Shown: positions 1 to 9,480, numbered from the stretch's first letter. The stretch: DNA of 64,000 nucleotides from Lathyrus oleraceus (GCF_024323335.1 NC_066584.1:237813494-237877493); one strand, 5' to 3'. Numbers and translations are program-made. The notes: a model not told the origin generated them from the sequence alone.

Positions 1-876
1 TTGCTCATACTCACAGCCGGTTTTGGCTTGGACATTGACAACAAACTTATGGTTTTAGTTCATGGCATGTTAGCAACACTTCATGGCTTGGATTTTATAT
101 TGGTTATGACTTTGGTCTGTGAAGGTTTGGCATTGTAGCAAGTTGGTACAACAGGGAAAATGCAGCAGGGTGAAAGTTAATTGTCAAAGCAAAAACTCCA
201 AATGTTCAAGGCATGACCAAGCATGTTGGCATCAAAGTGAACAAGGACCTAGGGTTGACTTTGGTCAACGTTGACCCAAAAGTCAATTGTTGACCAAAGT
301 CAACAAATGGTCAAAATTCAAATGTCTTTGTAGTTTCTTTGTAAATGGACAATGACTCAATGGTTATGATGGAATTTAGGGCTTCGGGGAATTTGGGTTG
401 ACTTTGGTCAAAGTTGACCAAAAAGTCAACTGTTGACCAAAGTCAACAATTGGTCAAAAATGTCAAATTTTGTATTTTCTTGTATGGAATCGAATGTAAT
501 GGTTTACAATGACATGAAATGGATTGAAATGGATTAACAAATGGTTTGAACTTTGTTTTTACAAATTTTTTATGACTTGAATGCTTGACTTTTGAAAAAT
601 AACTTGACTGATAATGCACATGAACAAGGTCATGAAATGGGACCATAAGGTTAGGGTTTTGACATAGTATCAATGAACCAATAACATGACTAGCAAGTGG
701 CTTGAAACACAAGAAGCTTGATTGTTCAGATGACCAAGACCATATGTGCATTAACAATCACATGAATAAACACCATGACTTTGGACCAAGACCAATCCTC
801 ATATAAAACCAAAGTAAGGTTAGGCCAAGCATGCTAAACAAACATAAAAAATTCAGGACCAAAATCGGGGTATGAC
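1..876 (-). mobile_element. Partial LTR (element D), cut by the window edge
   Basis: The stretch ends at 876 in ...GGTATGACA, which on the minus strand is a TG-starting LTR head beginning TGTCATACCCC, the style of legume Ogre/Tat LTRs. It lies against sequence that reads as the 3' UTR of minus-strand element E1 and has no purine tract in front of it, so I read it as another minus-oriented element inserted there, with GAAAT (877-881) as the possible target duplication. It differs from the LTR I assign to E1 (44244-46670), so it is not E1's own 3' LTR. No coding sequence is visible. The rest of this element lies left of the window. Confidence 0.6.
255..446. repeat. Duplicated 14-bp inverted repeat rich in TTGAC
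   Basis: TTGACTTTGGTCAA (255-268) is followed by its exact reverse complement TTGACCAAAGTCAA (290-303). The same pair recurs at 398-411 and 433-446, so the module is duplicated with a 143-bp period. Each arm contains TTGACY, the W-box core bound by WRKY factors. The location, in the part of LTR D nearest its 5' end (U3), fits a regulatory role, but that is inference. Confidence 0.75.
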
Positions 877-2527
877 AGAAATCTACACAGTTTCGAGAAT
901 ATTCCACTTTTTTGGGCTTCGTACATATTCTTCAGGCTAGAACATGTTGTAACGACTCTTCAATTAGACTTTTTTTTTAAAAAAATCGCGATCCGCGAGC
1001 TGGATCCTCTTGTATGTTGATTTTCTGTTGAGCTGTCAATCTACTCCTCTAGCTGGCTTGCTGGGGAAATAATGCTCGTAGGCGACTCTCTGGCTGAATC
1101 TTCAAATTGAACCTTAGGCTGGCTCTCTGGGAAACGATTCTCTGGCTGAATCTTTGAGATGACCCTCATTCTGGTTCACACACACTCGATCCTCTGGCTG
1201 AATCTCATGTCTTTGGTTGTAAAGTAATTCTTCAGTCTGCTTTGAAGAACCTGTTTATCAGCTTATGTGTATGCTTGATATGCTATGCATGCAAATGCAA
1301 ATGTTATGCATGGTGCAAAAAGGAAATCTGCTTGGGGAAGCAAGCTCCGGTAGGGAGATCGTTGTATCAATCCTTGAATGCTCTGTGGGGAATGATCCGT
1401 CTGTCGGGACCGGGGAGCCACCGAAAATAAATTGGCTTCTCTCTGGGAAGTTGACCTTGTTGGGGGAGTATCAACTATGAGAACTTTGTTTGGCGAGGCT
1501 CTGTGAGGAGAGTCTGCGGGGAAAGCACTTCCTGGGGGAAATGTCGTAGGAATCGACCTTTGCTGGGGATATGAACTTCCTAATCGTCCTCAGGTTGAGG
1601 ATCAAAACAAATATGTTAAGATAATCTGCTGGGGAATGAGATGAACACTGGGAACACCACCCTCCTGTCTGTTGGGTACGCAATTACTCCACTGTTGCTG
1701 GGGATTCAAGGTGCAACTCTACTGGGGGACATGCTCTACTGAGGAGAGACTTTGTCAACCGCTTGGGGATGAGGATTCATGACTTGGCATCCGGTTCCTG
1801 TGACCTGCAAACACACACGTATGTCCCGGGGGAATTACTCGGTTTGAATTCACCGTCCGGGATTAAGCACATTCAAAGCAATTTTAAATGTTTTCCTGTG
1901 CAAATCATCTACAAAAGCCACCATTATGTTCAGATGCAATATGTTTTATCAAGAATTCAGCCATATTTTGCAAACAAACTGATAAATGAAAAACAAAGAG
2001 GCTCTTTAACTGAATTATTCGACTTTTATTGGTTGAAAAAGTTTGTGCCAGGAATAGGCGAGTACATCAGGAAGCTGATCCCTGAAAAGAGGTGATCGCT
2101 ATAAATTGAACAAAAGAAAACTATCCTAATGGCAATGTGGATACGGGGTCCCACTGAGTTTCGACTTTGCTATGGCTCGTATGACCTCAAGACGCTCTGC
2201 TCATCTTGCTTTCTGAAGTGGATGATTAGTCGATGTTTAACCTTCGGAGATTGCCGGTTTGAATGAAATGGTGATATAACACGGGTGAACTCAGATTGCA
2301 GTCATTCACTTATTCCCTAACTTTTGCCTGGATCGCCCTTTTCGGGTTTTCAATCCACCGGGATACCCATTTTTGCCTGAGCCGCCCTTTCGGGTTTTCG
2401 ACTCACCAGGTGTACATTTTTTTTTATATCCCTAATTTTTTCCCGAACCTCTTTATTATTTTTTTTGGTTCGTCGGGATGCCCATTTTTTTTGCCTGGAC
2501 TATCATTTTTTTCGTCCAGCGGGTCAA
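877..2527 (-). other. E1 3' untranslated region
   Basis: Non-coding stretch downstream, in minus sense, of the E1 pol remnant. It carries many TCCCC and CCCCAGCAG-like words on the sense strand, like the E2 3' UTR. Near 2300-2500 it has the same short repeats about a proline-rich, fibrous-looking tail (phrases rich in CCCGAAA and GGGC) that follow the integrase end in E2 and E3. The region near 1890-2070 resembles 29930-30010 of E2. It also holds the hairpin cluster at 1084-1249. The small plus-strand open frames here are antisense to this UTR and I do not call them genes. Confidence 0.7.
1084..1249 (-). repeat. E1 hairpin cluster, loop AGCCAGA (sense)
   Basis: On the plus strand, three 5-bp stem hairpins share the loop TCTGGCT: GACTC/GAATC (1084-1100), GATTC/GAATC (1136-1152) and GATCC/GAATC (1188-1204). 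Two more nearby have related loops: GAACC/GGCTC with loop TTAGGCT (1109-1125) and GACCC/GGTTC (1161-1177, one mismatch). A longer one, TTCTTCA/TGAAGAA, lies at 1228-1249. Read on the element's sense (minus) strand, the non-Watson-Crick pairs in the first, third and fourth are G-T, compatible with G-U pairs in RNA. Confidence 0.7.
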
Positions 2528-3694
2528 TTATGCGAAGTATTTTTTAACTGCGTCTGAGTCGACAGGGGATGGGGGTATATCAAGCCGGGATACATCAATT
2601 CTGGGTACGTAGTTCCAACATAGCACCTTAATCATCGAAGACAAGGTAGCCAAAGCATCAGCAAATTGGTTTTCTTCAAGAGGAATGTAATGCAGCTTCA
2701 CTGTCGTAAAGAAAGTCAACAATCTTCTCGTGTAGTCTCTGTAAGGAACCAAATGAGGCTGATGTGTATACCATTTTCCGTTGGTTTGATTGATGACCAA
2801 AGTTGAATCTCCGTATACATCCAGGGTTTTAATCAGTAGGTCGATGGCTTCCTCAAGTCCTAGGATACAAGCTTCGTATTCGGCTTCATTGTTGGTGCAG
2901 GGAAAAGTTATTCTGGCACATAATGGCATATGAACCCCCTCCGGCGTGATCAACACTTCACCAACTCCGCGACCATTGACGTTGACCGCCCCATCAAACA
3001 TCACAATCCATTTGGATTCAGGGTCAGGCCCCTCCTTCGGGAGTGGTTCCTCGCAATCTTTTGATTTGAGAAACATGATGTCCTCATCAAGAAAGTCGAA
3101 CCTCATAGGTTGGTAATCATCAATCGGTTGCTTTGCAAGATAGTCTGATAAGACACTTCCTTTGATGGCTTTTTGTGAAGTGTATTGGATGTCATACTCT
3201 GTCAGTATCATTTGCCACCTATCAACCCTTCCGGTAAGCGCTGGCTTTTCAAAAATATACTTGACTGGATCCATCTTTGATACCAATAGAGTCGTGTGAG
3301 TCAACATATACTGTCTTAGTCGGCGAGCAGCCCATGCCAAAGCGCAACAAGTTTTCTTGAGCAGTGAGTATCTTTGTTCATAGTCGATAAACTTTTTGCT
3401 AAGGTAGTATATTGCATACTCTTTTCGACCTGACTCGTCATGCTGACCGAGCACACAACCCATTGACCTTTCTAACACAGTCAAGTACATGATCAACGGT
3501 CTTCCCTCTACTGGAGGCATTAGAATTGGGGGCTCCTGCAAATACTCTTTTATTCTTTCAAAAGCTTTCTGACAATCTTCATTCCAAGGTAACCTGTGCA
3601 CAACGATGTTTGTATCCAAACCTGGCATATCTTGATAGGACCAAGCAAAGATGTCGACGTACTCACGAAGCATACTGATCAACTGTTCTTTCAC
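2528..3694 (-). pseudogene. E1 pol remnant: RT ends plus RNase H and archaeal-type RNase H; RT core and integrase deleted
   Basis: The 388-residue frame starts in the RT N-terminal region (motif YVDIFAWSYQDMPGLDT) and jumps after HRLP to WNEDCQKAF. This skips about 270 residues that hold the RT catalytic core in E2. It then covers the gypsy RNase H (SMGCVLGQHDE, YYLSKKF, TCCALAWA) and a second RNase H with FDGAVN, NNEAEYEA, VYGDS and ENQFADAL, all four acidic positions kept. After the linker a second jump removes about 420 residues, all of integrase, and joins to the last residues VKKYFA shared with E2 and E3. Both deletions keep the frame. The fragment cannot supply RT or integrase; RNase H could fold. 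Family assignment is secure. Confidence 0.88.
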
Positions 3695-3934
3695 CTCGGC
3701 CTGTAGACTGGCCCCGATCTTGATCTCTTTCTTATCGTCTTCGATACTAATGTTGACGGCTCAATCACCTCCTGATAAGATGTAATAGCTCGGTCCTCCT
3801 GTTTCAACAACCTGACTAACTCTTCAGGCAAATCACAAACTTCCTCAACCCCTTCTTCGGCTTGATAGATAGGATTGTCGAAGTCATACTTGGCCATAGC
3901 AGTGTCGTTAGCAGTGAGATCCGGGTGATCATCT
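3691..3934 (-). pseudogene. E1 start of RT exon (second exon), frameshifted
   Basis: After the predicted 3' splice site at 3935, the frame reads through AKYDFDNPIYQAEEGVEEV and LPEELVRLLKQE. This matches the N-terminal spacer of the E2 RT exon (26015 onward: ARYDFNNPIYQAEEE). Near 3757 the frame shifts by one base, apparently a deletion, because the expected continuation (KKEIKIGA, then KEQLISMLREYVD) is found in the neighbouring frame that becomes the 2528-3694 open frame. The Met near 4062 lies inside the predicted intron and is not a real start. Confidence 0.75.
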
Positions 3935-4197
3935 CTGCATGATGGAGGATCATGCTTTACTCTAGAATGAGGTTTTTGGAAATAAAAACGAAAAAGAAAC
4001 ATTGCCATTTCTATTGTAAAAGTGAAAAAATTGAAAGAAAGAGAACACAAAATTGTTTGCAAAAGTTGTTCTTTATTGATGATGAAAATAATTGCGAAAT
4101 GCGACTAAATGGATGGCCCTACAGATGAGTCATTACACCTTGGGCAAAGTGAAAGACTTTATTATGCATGTAATAAAAGGAAAACAATAAAAATTAC
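3935..4197 (-). other. E1 intron between protease and RT
   Basis: On the minus strand a GT donor (4197-4196, AAAGA|GTAATT) and an AG acceptor (3936-3935, CATGCAG|AGAT) flank 263 bp. Removing it joins the protease frame, which otherwise hits TAA at 4196, to the RT frame without a stop, in the same phase as in E2 and E3. An intron at this place is a known hallmark of Ogre elements. The match of site, phase and size across all three elements here makes the call strong, though it rests on sequence only. Confidence 0.8.
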
Positions 4198-4550
4198 TCT
4201 TTTAGTAGAGTGACCCGGACGACTTTTTCAGACGACCAATTGTTGAGCTTTTCTCCTGGGACACATGGGAGAATCCAGCCATCTAAGTTGCAGTCGATGT
4301 CAGCCTTGTCTTCATCTCCAGCAATGACGATGTGGGGAGAAACCAAACCCCCGCTGGAGAAAGTACCGGATTCATTCTTCTGAGACTCTGGAGTAAACCC
4401 CAATCCAAACTTGTCTTCTTTGATGACTGGTTCCACAAATTTGCCCCAGCCTTGGGCATTACCAGCTTTAACCACTTCAACAGCTTGCTTGTATGAAGAG
4501 ATAGAAGTCCCGACCTTCTCAGATTTAGGTGAAAAGACAGCTTTTGGCAC
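4198..4550 (-). CDS. E1 protease C-terminal extension / linker to RT
   Basis: Continues the gag-pro frame after an in-frame TAG at 4583-4581. Motif SSYKQAVEVVKAGNAQGWGK matches E2 (ASYKQAVEVVKSGNAEGWGK), and a tail with GWILPCVPGE and NNWSSEKVVRVTLL matches NWVRPCAPGE and NNWTAEEVVQVTLQ of E2. It has no recognised catalytic motif. It lies between the retropepsin domain and the intron donor at 4197 and probably acts as a linker in the Gag-Pol precursor. It is part of the broken polyprotein, not a gene of its own. Confidence 0.75.
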
Positions 4551-4580
4551 GACCTCACTGATGTTTATGGCTTCAAAGCC

Positions 4581-5408
4581 CTAACACAACATCTCATGCA
4601 TCTCGCCATCCATCTCCACATACTTAAATGTAGACAGGTGGCTAACAAAAATATCCTCTTCACCACAGACAGTGACGACCTGACCTTCTAGTTCATATTT
4701 GAGCTTCTGGTGGAGAGTAGAAGTAACAGCACCGGCAACATGAATCCAGGGCCGACCCAGCAGAAAGCTATAGGCAGGCTGGATATCCATCATATAAAAG
4801 GTGCCCTTGAACACCTGCGGTCCAATCTTAACTGGCAACTCGATTTCGCCAAAGACAAATCTTTTAGAGCCATCAAAAGCCCTCACAACTAAATTACTTG
4901 GCCTCAAGATGACGCCATCGCAATCCAACTTCATTAAGGCTTTCTTTGGAAGAACATTCAGAGAAGAGCCTGTATCAACCAAAACATGGGAAAGCACCGT
5001 CCCTTTGCATTCCATTGTGATATGCAAAGCTTTGTTGTGATTCCTGCCCTCGGATGTCAGGTCATAATCGGTGAAACCTAGCCCATGGCTAGCGTTTACA
5101 TTTGAAACTACCGACTCCAGCTGGTTAACAGTTATCTCAGGTGGAACATATGCCATATTCAGTACTTTCAACAAGGCTGCTCTGTGTGCCTCAGAGCACA
5201 TCAATAGTGAGAGAATGGAGATCTTTGAGGGTGTCTGATTTAGCTGGTCGACTACCTTGTAGTCACTTTTCTTGATAATCCTCATAAACTCATCCATTTC
5301 CTTCTCGAATGCGGTCTTAGGAGGAGCTTCCTCAGTAGTAACCTCTTCGGCGGCTACCTGTTTTCCTTTAGCCTTGGCAGCTGCCTCAGCTTCAGTGTTC
5401 GTGCGCAA
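4581..5408 (-). CDS. E1 retroelement aspartic protease (retropepsin)
   Basis: The frame contains the active-site motif LVDTGSSLNVLPK and the later LLGRPW motif, preceded by the conserved Ogre segment KKSDYKVVDQLNQTPSKIS. Retropepsins work as dimers with one DTG per subunit and cut the Gag-Pol precursor inside the particle. The stop at 4583-4581 (TAG) replaces a Gln codon still present in E2 (LCQAFE), so it is a later mutation. The upstream stop at 5513-5511 separates it from Gag. The catalytic motif itself is intact. Confidence 0.88.
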   Translation of the reverse strand: MRTNTEAEAAAKAKGKQVAAEEVTTEEAPPKTAFEKEMDEFMRIIKKSDYKVVDQLNQTPSKISILSLLMCSEAHRAALLKVLNMAYVPPEITVNQLESVVSNVNASHGLGFTDYDLTSEGRNHNKALHITMECKGTVLSHVLVDTGSSLNVLPKKALMKLDCDGVILRPSNLVVRAFDGSKRFVFGEIELPVKIGPQVFKGTFYMMDIQPAYSFLLGRPWIHVAGAVTSTLHQKLKYELEGQVVTVCGEEDIFVSHLSTFKYVEMDGEMHEMLC

Positions 5409-5510
5409 TGTTGATGGTGCAAATAGGCGTCCACTGCGAGTGAAGCCACCAACCCCTCCAACATTGTCTACAACGGAGTTACCAATGTCAATGTCTTCAT
5501 CGTTAACTTT

Positions 5511-6476
5511 TCACCCCTGGAAGTAGATATCAGCCCCATAATGCCATGGGATAGCACTGTCTTTCTCATACGGAACAGGTCCTGGTACCGTGATGGTGAC
5601 CGAACTAACCAAAGCCGGTTGAGGGCTGTCAGAGTAAATTGTAACTGGTGCTGGACTTTCTGGGAAATATATTGTTGTCGGAGCGGGTCTCTCGGGAACA
5701 TATATTTCTTCAGGAGTGAAATAAATTGTCACTGTCGACACATCATTCTTCACTGGGCGGGTCTGATCGAACTGAAGATAACCTTCATCTATCAGTTGTT
5801 GAATACCCTTTCTCAAACTGTCACATCCGTTCTCGGCAGCTTGACAATTTTTCCACTGTTCCCCACAGCCCGGGAAGATTTGTCCTTTCAAAAGTCGACA
5901 TTTAACCACCGATAGCGAAGTCTTCACTTTAGTCACATCAGAAGCCAAATTCAATGTTTCCCCACTATCAACAGCATTAATCCTCTGCCCGCCGTGGGCT
6001 GGCATCGGGTTTTGGATAACATTAGGCACCGGAGAAAAATTGATAGCCTGGGCATCTCTCAAATCTTGTACCTTTAGCTGGAGAGCCTTGCAATTATCAG
6101 TAGTATGGCCAGGTGCGTTGGAGTAAAAAGCACATCTGGCGTTGACATCATAACCTCTAGGTAAATTATTGGGATCGATCGGTGGGGCCAGAGTTCTCAA
6201 CGTAACCAGATTCAGGTCAATCAGCCTGGGAAGTAATACAGAATAAGGCATTGGGATTGGCTCAATGACCCGATCCGTCTGCCTTGGACGTTGTTGATAG
6301 TGTCTCTGCTGACCCAGATTACCTCCTTGTTGTTGATTGTTGTACCTGGGTTGCTGTTGTGGATGATACTGTGGTTGTTGTTGTTGTTGAGGAGTAGGTG
6401 TTGGAATAGTGACTGCGGCCACTTGATCTTGATAATAATTAGGGCGTCCTCTGCCCCTGCCTCTGCCGGCATACAC
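5511..6476 (-). CDS. E1 Gag C-terminal part with Gln-rich tract and altered zinc knuckle
   Basis: Same frame as the Gag core (6501-7625), from which it is separated by a TGA at 6503-6501 that could derive from CGA. It opens with a Gly/Arg repeat (AGRGRGRGR), then QVAAVTIP and a long Gln/Pro/Asn-rich stretch, then PMPYSVLLPRLIDLNLV. A knuckle-like motif follows, C-A-F-Y-S-N-A-P-G-H-x4-C; E2 and E3 have His where this has Tyr, so one metal ligand is changed. The segment likely contributes to RNA binding by Gag. It ends with Pro/Thr-rich sequence before TGA at 5513-5511. Confidence 0.78.
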   Translation of the reverse strand: MYAGRGRGRGRPNYYQDQVAAVTIPTPTPQQQQQPQYHPQQQPRYNNQQQGGNLGQQRHYQQRPRQTDRVIEPIPMPYSVLLPRLIDLNLVTLRTLAPPIDPNNLPRGYDVNARCAFYSNAPGHTTDNCKALQLKVQDLRDAQAINFSPVPNVIQNPMPAHGGQRINAVDSGETLNLASDVTKVKTSLSVVKCRLLKGQIFPGCGEQWKNCQAAENGCDSLRKGIQQLIDEGYLQFDQTRPVKNDVSTVTIYFTPEEIYVPERPAPTTIYFPESPAPVTIYSDSPQPALVSSVTITVPGPVPYEKDSAIPWHYGADIYFQG

Positions 6477-6500
6477 AACGCTTGTCTCGCCTTCTCTTCT

Positions 6501-7625
6501 TCACTGACCGTTACCAGCAAACGGTTTCTTAGGACCTGACGAGCTGGAAGCACTATTGTCTTGAATTCGGCCCATCTTCAACAGACTCTCGATTCTTTCT
6601 CCCGCAATTACTATCTCTGCAAAGCTGATTGACGGGCAAGCAGCCAACCTCTCAATATAATTGCCTTGAAGAGTGTTCATGAACATGTCCGCCATCTCCC
6701 TTTCATACATAGAGGGTTGGACGGACGCAGCAATTTGTCTCCAACGCTGAGCATATTCTCTAAAGGTCTCCTTGGCATTCTGAGACATTCCTTGTAACAA
6801 GGTCCGATTTGGAGCCATGCCCAAGTTGTATTGATATTGCTTGACAAAAGCCTCTGCCAAGTCTTTCCAGCTCTTGATGGTAGTACGAGACAAATGAGAA
6901 TACCATTCACGAGAAGCTCCAGTTAGACTGTCTTCAAAATAGTACATCCACAGCTTTTCATCTTCCGTGTGAGCTCCCAACCTTCCCAAATAAGATTGGA
7001 GATGAGTGCGTGGGCAAGAAGCCCCGTTGTATTTCTCAAAAGTAGGGGGTTTGAACTTGTGAGGAATCCTTACTCCCTGAACCAGACCAAGATTTGTGAC
7101 ATCAAAACCTAAGGAATTTTGAGACTCCAAATATTTGAGCTTCTCAGCAAGCTCATCCATACGGCGAGTGGTCTCGTGAGCTTCGTCGTGCAAAGAGAAT
7201 TGATCATACTGATAATCTTCAGTAAAGGGGTGCCCGTTAATCCGAATTCCTTGATTCACATTGTACCTTCCGCCAATACCATTTCCAACATTCCCCGTGT
7301 TGCCAACATTACCCGGGTTTCCATCAGCATTCGCGTTACCCGCGTTACCAGTGTTCACAGGGTTGTCAGCGTTCCCAGGGTTACCAGGGTTCCCCTCAGT
7401 GTTTGGTATCTCTACCTCTGGATCGGGCCTCGGTTGCTCAACCAATTTCCTCAGTGTTTCTTGGCCTTCTGCCATACCAGTCATCAATGTCATGAACTGA
7501 TCCATCCTTTCACGCATATCAGCCAACTCTTTCTGTACTTGGTCCATCGCTAGTTGCGGACGATTTTCCTTTGTCGGGTACCTGTGGACTCGCTTGGGAC
7601 CAATAATGCCTGAGACAGAGAACAA
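6501..7625 (-). CDS. E1 Gag core (retrotransposon gag domain)
   Basis: The 374-residue frame holds a helical N-terminus (QVQKELADMRERMDQF, about residues 29-44), an Asn/Gly-repeat insert (75-119), a short coiled coil (MDELAEKLKYLESQNS) and the retrotransposon Gag domain (about 190-335). The domain shows RIPHKFKPPTFEKYNG, WMYYFEDSLTGASREWY, SWKDLAEAFVKQYQYN and FREYAQRWR. Gag forms the virus-like particle and packages element RNA. The Met at 7625 is the first in frame; the inner Met before DQVQKEL matches the likely start in E2. The stop at 6503-6501 truncates the protein before the RNA-binding tail. Confidence 0.88.
   Translation of the reverse strand: MFSVSGIIGPKRVHRYPTKENRPQLAMDQVQKELADMRERMDQFMTLMTGMAEGQETLRKLVEQPRPDPEVEIPNTEGNPGNPGNADNPVNTGNAGNANADGNPGNVGNTGNVGNGIGGRYNVNQGIRINGHPFTEDYQYDQFSLHDEAHETTRRMDELAEKLKYLESQNSLGFDVTNLGLVQGVRIPHKFKPPTFEKYNGASCPRTHLQSYLGRLGAHTEDEKLWMYYFEDSLTGASREWYSHLSRTTIKSWKDLAEAFVKQYQYNLGMAPNRTLLQGMSQNAKETFREYAQRWRQIAASVQPSMYEREMADMFMNTLQGNYIERLAACPSISFAEIVIAGERIESLLKMGRIQDNSASSSSGPKKPFAGNGQ
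7269..7403 (-). repeat. Asn/Gly tandem repeat inside E1 Gag
   Basis: About 45 codons built from GN(P/A/T/V) tripeptides, encoded by degenerate 9-base units around GGTAACxxx. The matching place in E2 and E3 Gag has no such tract, so this is a family-specific microsatellite-like expansion in a tolerant linker before the Gag core. Confidence 0.75.
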
Positions 7626-8436
7626 ACATTAGACACTGCGGTGACACCTGAAAAACAAACAAGGGTTAGTATGCATGGTATGCGATGCACTGCTTATTCA
7701 ATTTCAAGGCACCCCCCTTAAAAGGGAATACCCTGCAAATGAATAAGCATGAGATGTTGGATGCAAATATGTAGATGATGTTATGCAATGCAAAGGCATG
7801 TCAATCGGGATTGCTGGATCCGCTTGAACATCTGTCAGGTCGCACTGCCTGGAGAGAAACCCACTGAGGAATATAATATCGGATCGGCACTTCGGCATGA
7901 ATTCGGAACCGGGAACCATAGAACACAGTCATCAACTCAAAACCCATACTTCAGAACCAACGGTCACCAACAAGAACCGAACAATAGTCACCAATAGAAC
8001 AAGTCACCATCAGTACCTGAAAATGATTCATTCCCGCCCCACTCACGGGTGTAATCTAGGCCAGGGTAAGGTCAAGAGAAATGCAGGATAAACAATCCTT
8101 TCAAAAATATCATCATATGCACACCAGGTGTATGCAAATCTGAACTGCTTGTGATACCATGTTCCGCTAAGTGGCTCCATACCACCCGCTTCCCATGAAT
8201 CACTCTATTCCTAGGTGTCCTAAAGTTCACTCATAGCCTGTGTATTGGGCCTTTTACCTCTCATAGAACATCCCATCCCAACAAACAAACAAACCAACAG
8301 AACCAACAGACACAGCAATGACATGTACACAATGCAATAAGATAAAGTAGATAAATAGATAACTGTACAAAAGAATAAACACCCAACAAACAAGAAACCT
8401 ACAAAAGCTAAGAGAGGCTCGCTTAGGGAAACCGGG
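7626..8436 (-). other. E1 5' leader between PBS and gag
   Basis: Non-coding leader. Its part nearest the PBS (about 8270-8030) is closely similar to E2's leader (about 19800-20070). Both have the words GGTAAAAGGCCCAATAC and CTATGAGTGAACT, and then AATAGAGTGATTCATGGGAA. The ORF1 that follows the leader in E2 is absent: gag begins only about 830 bp after the PBS. The leader conservation fits a packaging or translation signal (inference). Confidence 0.7.
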
Positions 8437-8454
8437 TCCCCAACAGAGTCGCCA
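8437..8454 (-). promoter_or_regulatory. E1 primer-binding site
   Basis: On the minus strand TGGCGACTCTGTTGGGGA lies 1-2 bases after the original LTR end (GCGACA), which is now at 44244. It differs by one base from the PBS of E2 and E3. Ogre elements have been reported to use a tRNA-Arg primer; I did not match the tRNA itself. Confidence 0.85.
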
Positions 8455-8455
8455 G

Positions 8456-8460
8456 CTGTC
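8456..8460. repeat. E2 target-site duplication, left copy (CTGTC)
   Basis: CTGTC directly before E2's first base (8461), repeated at 44243-44247 directly after its last base. The target spans the last bases of E1's 5' LTR and the nucleotide before its PBS. Confidence 0.95.
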
Positions 8461-9472
8461 TGTAGCACCTCAAATTTGCACCCCCCTCATTTGTACATTC
8501 ATTTCATTTTTAGGTCATTGGCATTACACTAACATTACATTGTCATTGCATAGTACATTGCATCACTGCATCTCATCAGTCAAGACTGGTATCAAGAGGA
8601 TTCATCTGTGCAAGAGACCAATCATTTCCATGAGATGAAGGCCCTATGTTTGTTCTAGAGAGTTTGTGTGAATCAAGGATCATTTTGAAGCAACTTGACC
8701 AAAGGCTAGAGGCTCAAAAGTCATCAGTACATGTCCAAGTCATTTGAGGCCCATAAAAGTCAACTGCAAGTCAACTGAGGGCTAGGAGGTGGAGAAATGG
8801 TTTGAGACACTTCATTCATGTCCCAAAGAGGTTTATTCATCATGTTAAACATCTACCTTGAAGATTTTGAAGCCAGATCAAAAGTTTCCAAAAATGGAAA
8901 GTGACCTGTAATTTCAAGTTTCCAAAAATGGCAAGTGTTTGGACCAACTTCAACTCAACTTTCCAACATCAAAGAAGCTTCAAATGAATTTTTGTCCAAT
9001 ATGAAAGTTGAAGATATTTCTCTCCCATTTCCAAAACGTCCAAGATCATGAATTTATGATGAATGGTTAAGGAGTTATGATCAAATCATTGTAAAGTATG
9101 CTTGAAACTTCAAATGGCCATATCTTTTGAACCAAATCTCCAAATTGAGTGACTCTTCTTGTATTTTTCTCCTCATGACTCATACTTTCCAAATACCTCA
9201 TTACATTGCATGGAACTATCTCATACAACCATGTGCTCATGCATGCTATTTTTGAAGGAAAATTGCTAAAATCAAAATTGGTTGATCATATGAATATATT
9301 TCCAATTCCAATGTGTGCATGGGCTGATTTTGAGTGAATTTGGGCCCTCTTGGTGCACTGTTCACGTGGGTTTTTCATGCATGAGGTGAAATCAAATTGT
9401 GCATACACCTTATATTCTTCTAATCTCCATTAACCTTGGCTTAGTAATAATTTTAGATTGATTAGGAGGCCA

Positions 9473-9480
9473 TATATAAG
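9473..9480 (+). promoter_or_regulatory. Candidate TATA box of E2 5' LTR
   Basis: TATATAAG in the context CCATATATAAGG, about 1 kb into the LTR, kept in the 3' LTR at 33190-33197. This would be the U3/R promoter of the element. C1 sits about 240 bp downstream in this copy, so transcripts from here would run into an antisense copia element. Confidence 0.55.

Larger units (their letters stand above)
877..8454 (-). mobile_element. Ogre-like Ty3/gypsy element E1, internal region (defective)
   Basis: Minus-strand element read from the PBS (8454-8437) through leader, gag, protease, intron and a truncated RT/RNase H to the 3' UTR. Its 5' LTR is 44244-46670, now separated from the PBS by the 35.8-kb insertion E2. 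It lacks the ORF1 that E2 and E3 carry between leader and gag, the central RT domain and the entire integrase. The gag-pro frame has three in-frame stops (6503-6501 TGA, 5513-5511 TGA, 4583-4581 TAG), and RT has a frameshift near 3757. It is therefore a non-autonomous derivative. Its 3' LTR is not in the window. Confidence 0.85.

Noticed and set aside
1..876. 3' LTR of E1
   Set aside because: Its head TGTCATACCCC and following sequence do not match E1's 5' LTR head, and no polypurine tract precedes it.
1763..2095. Plus-strand open frame of 110 codons
   Set aside because: Antisense to the E1 3' UTR, and part of it matches the reverse strand of the post-integrase region of E2; no domain.
7119..7553. 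Plus-strand 144-codon frame
   Set aside because: Shadow of the E1 Gag Asn/Gly repeat on the opposite strand.
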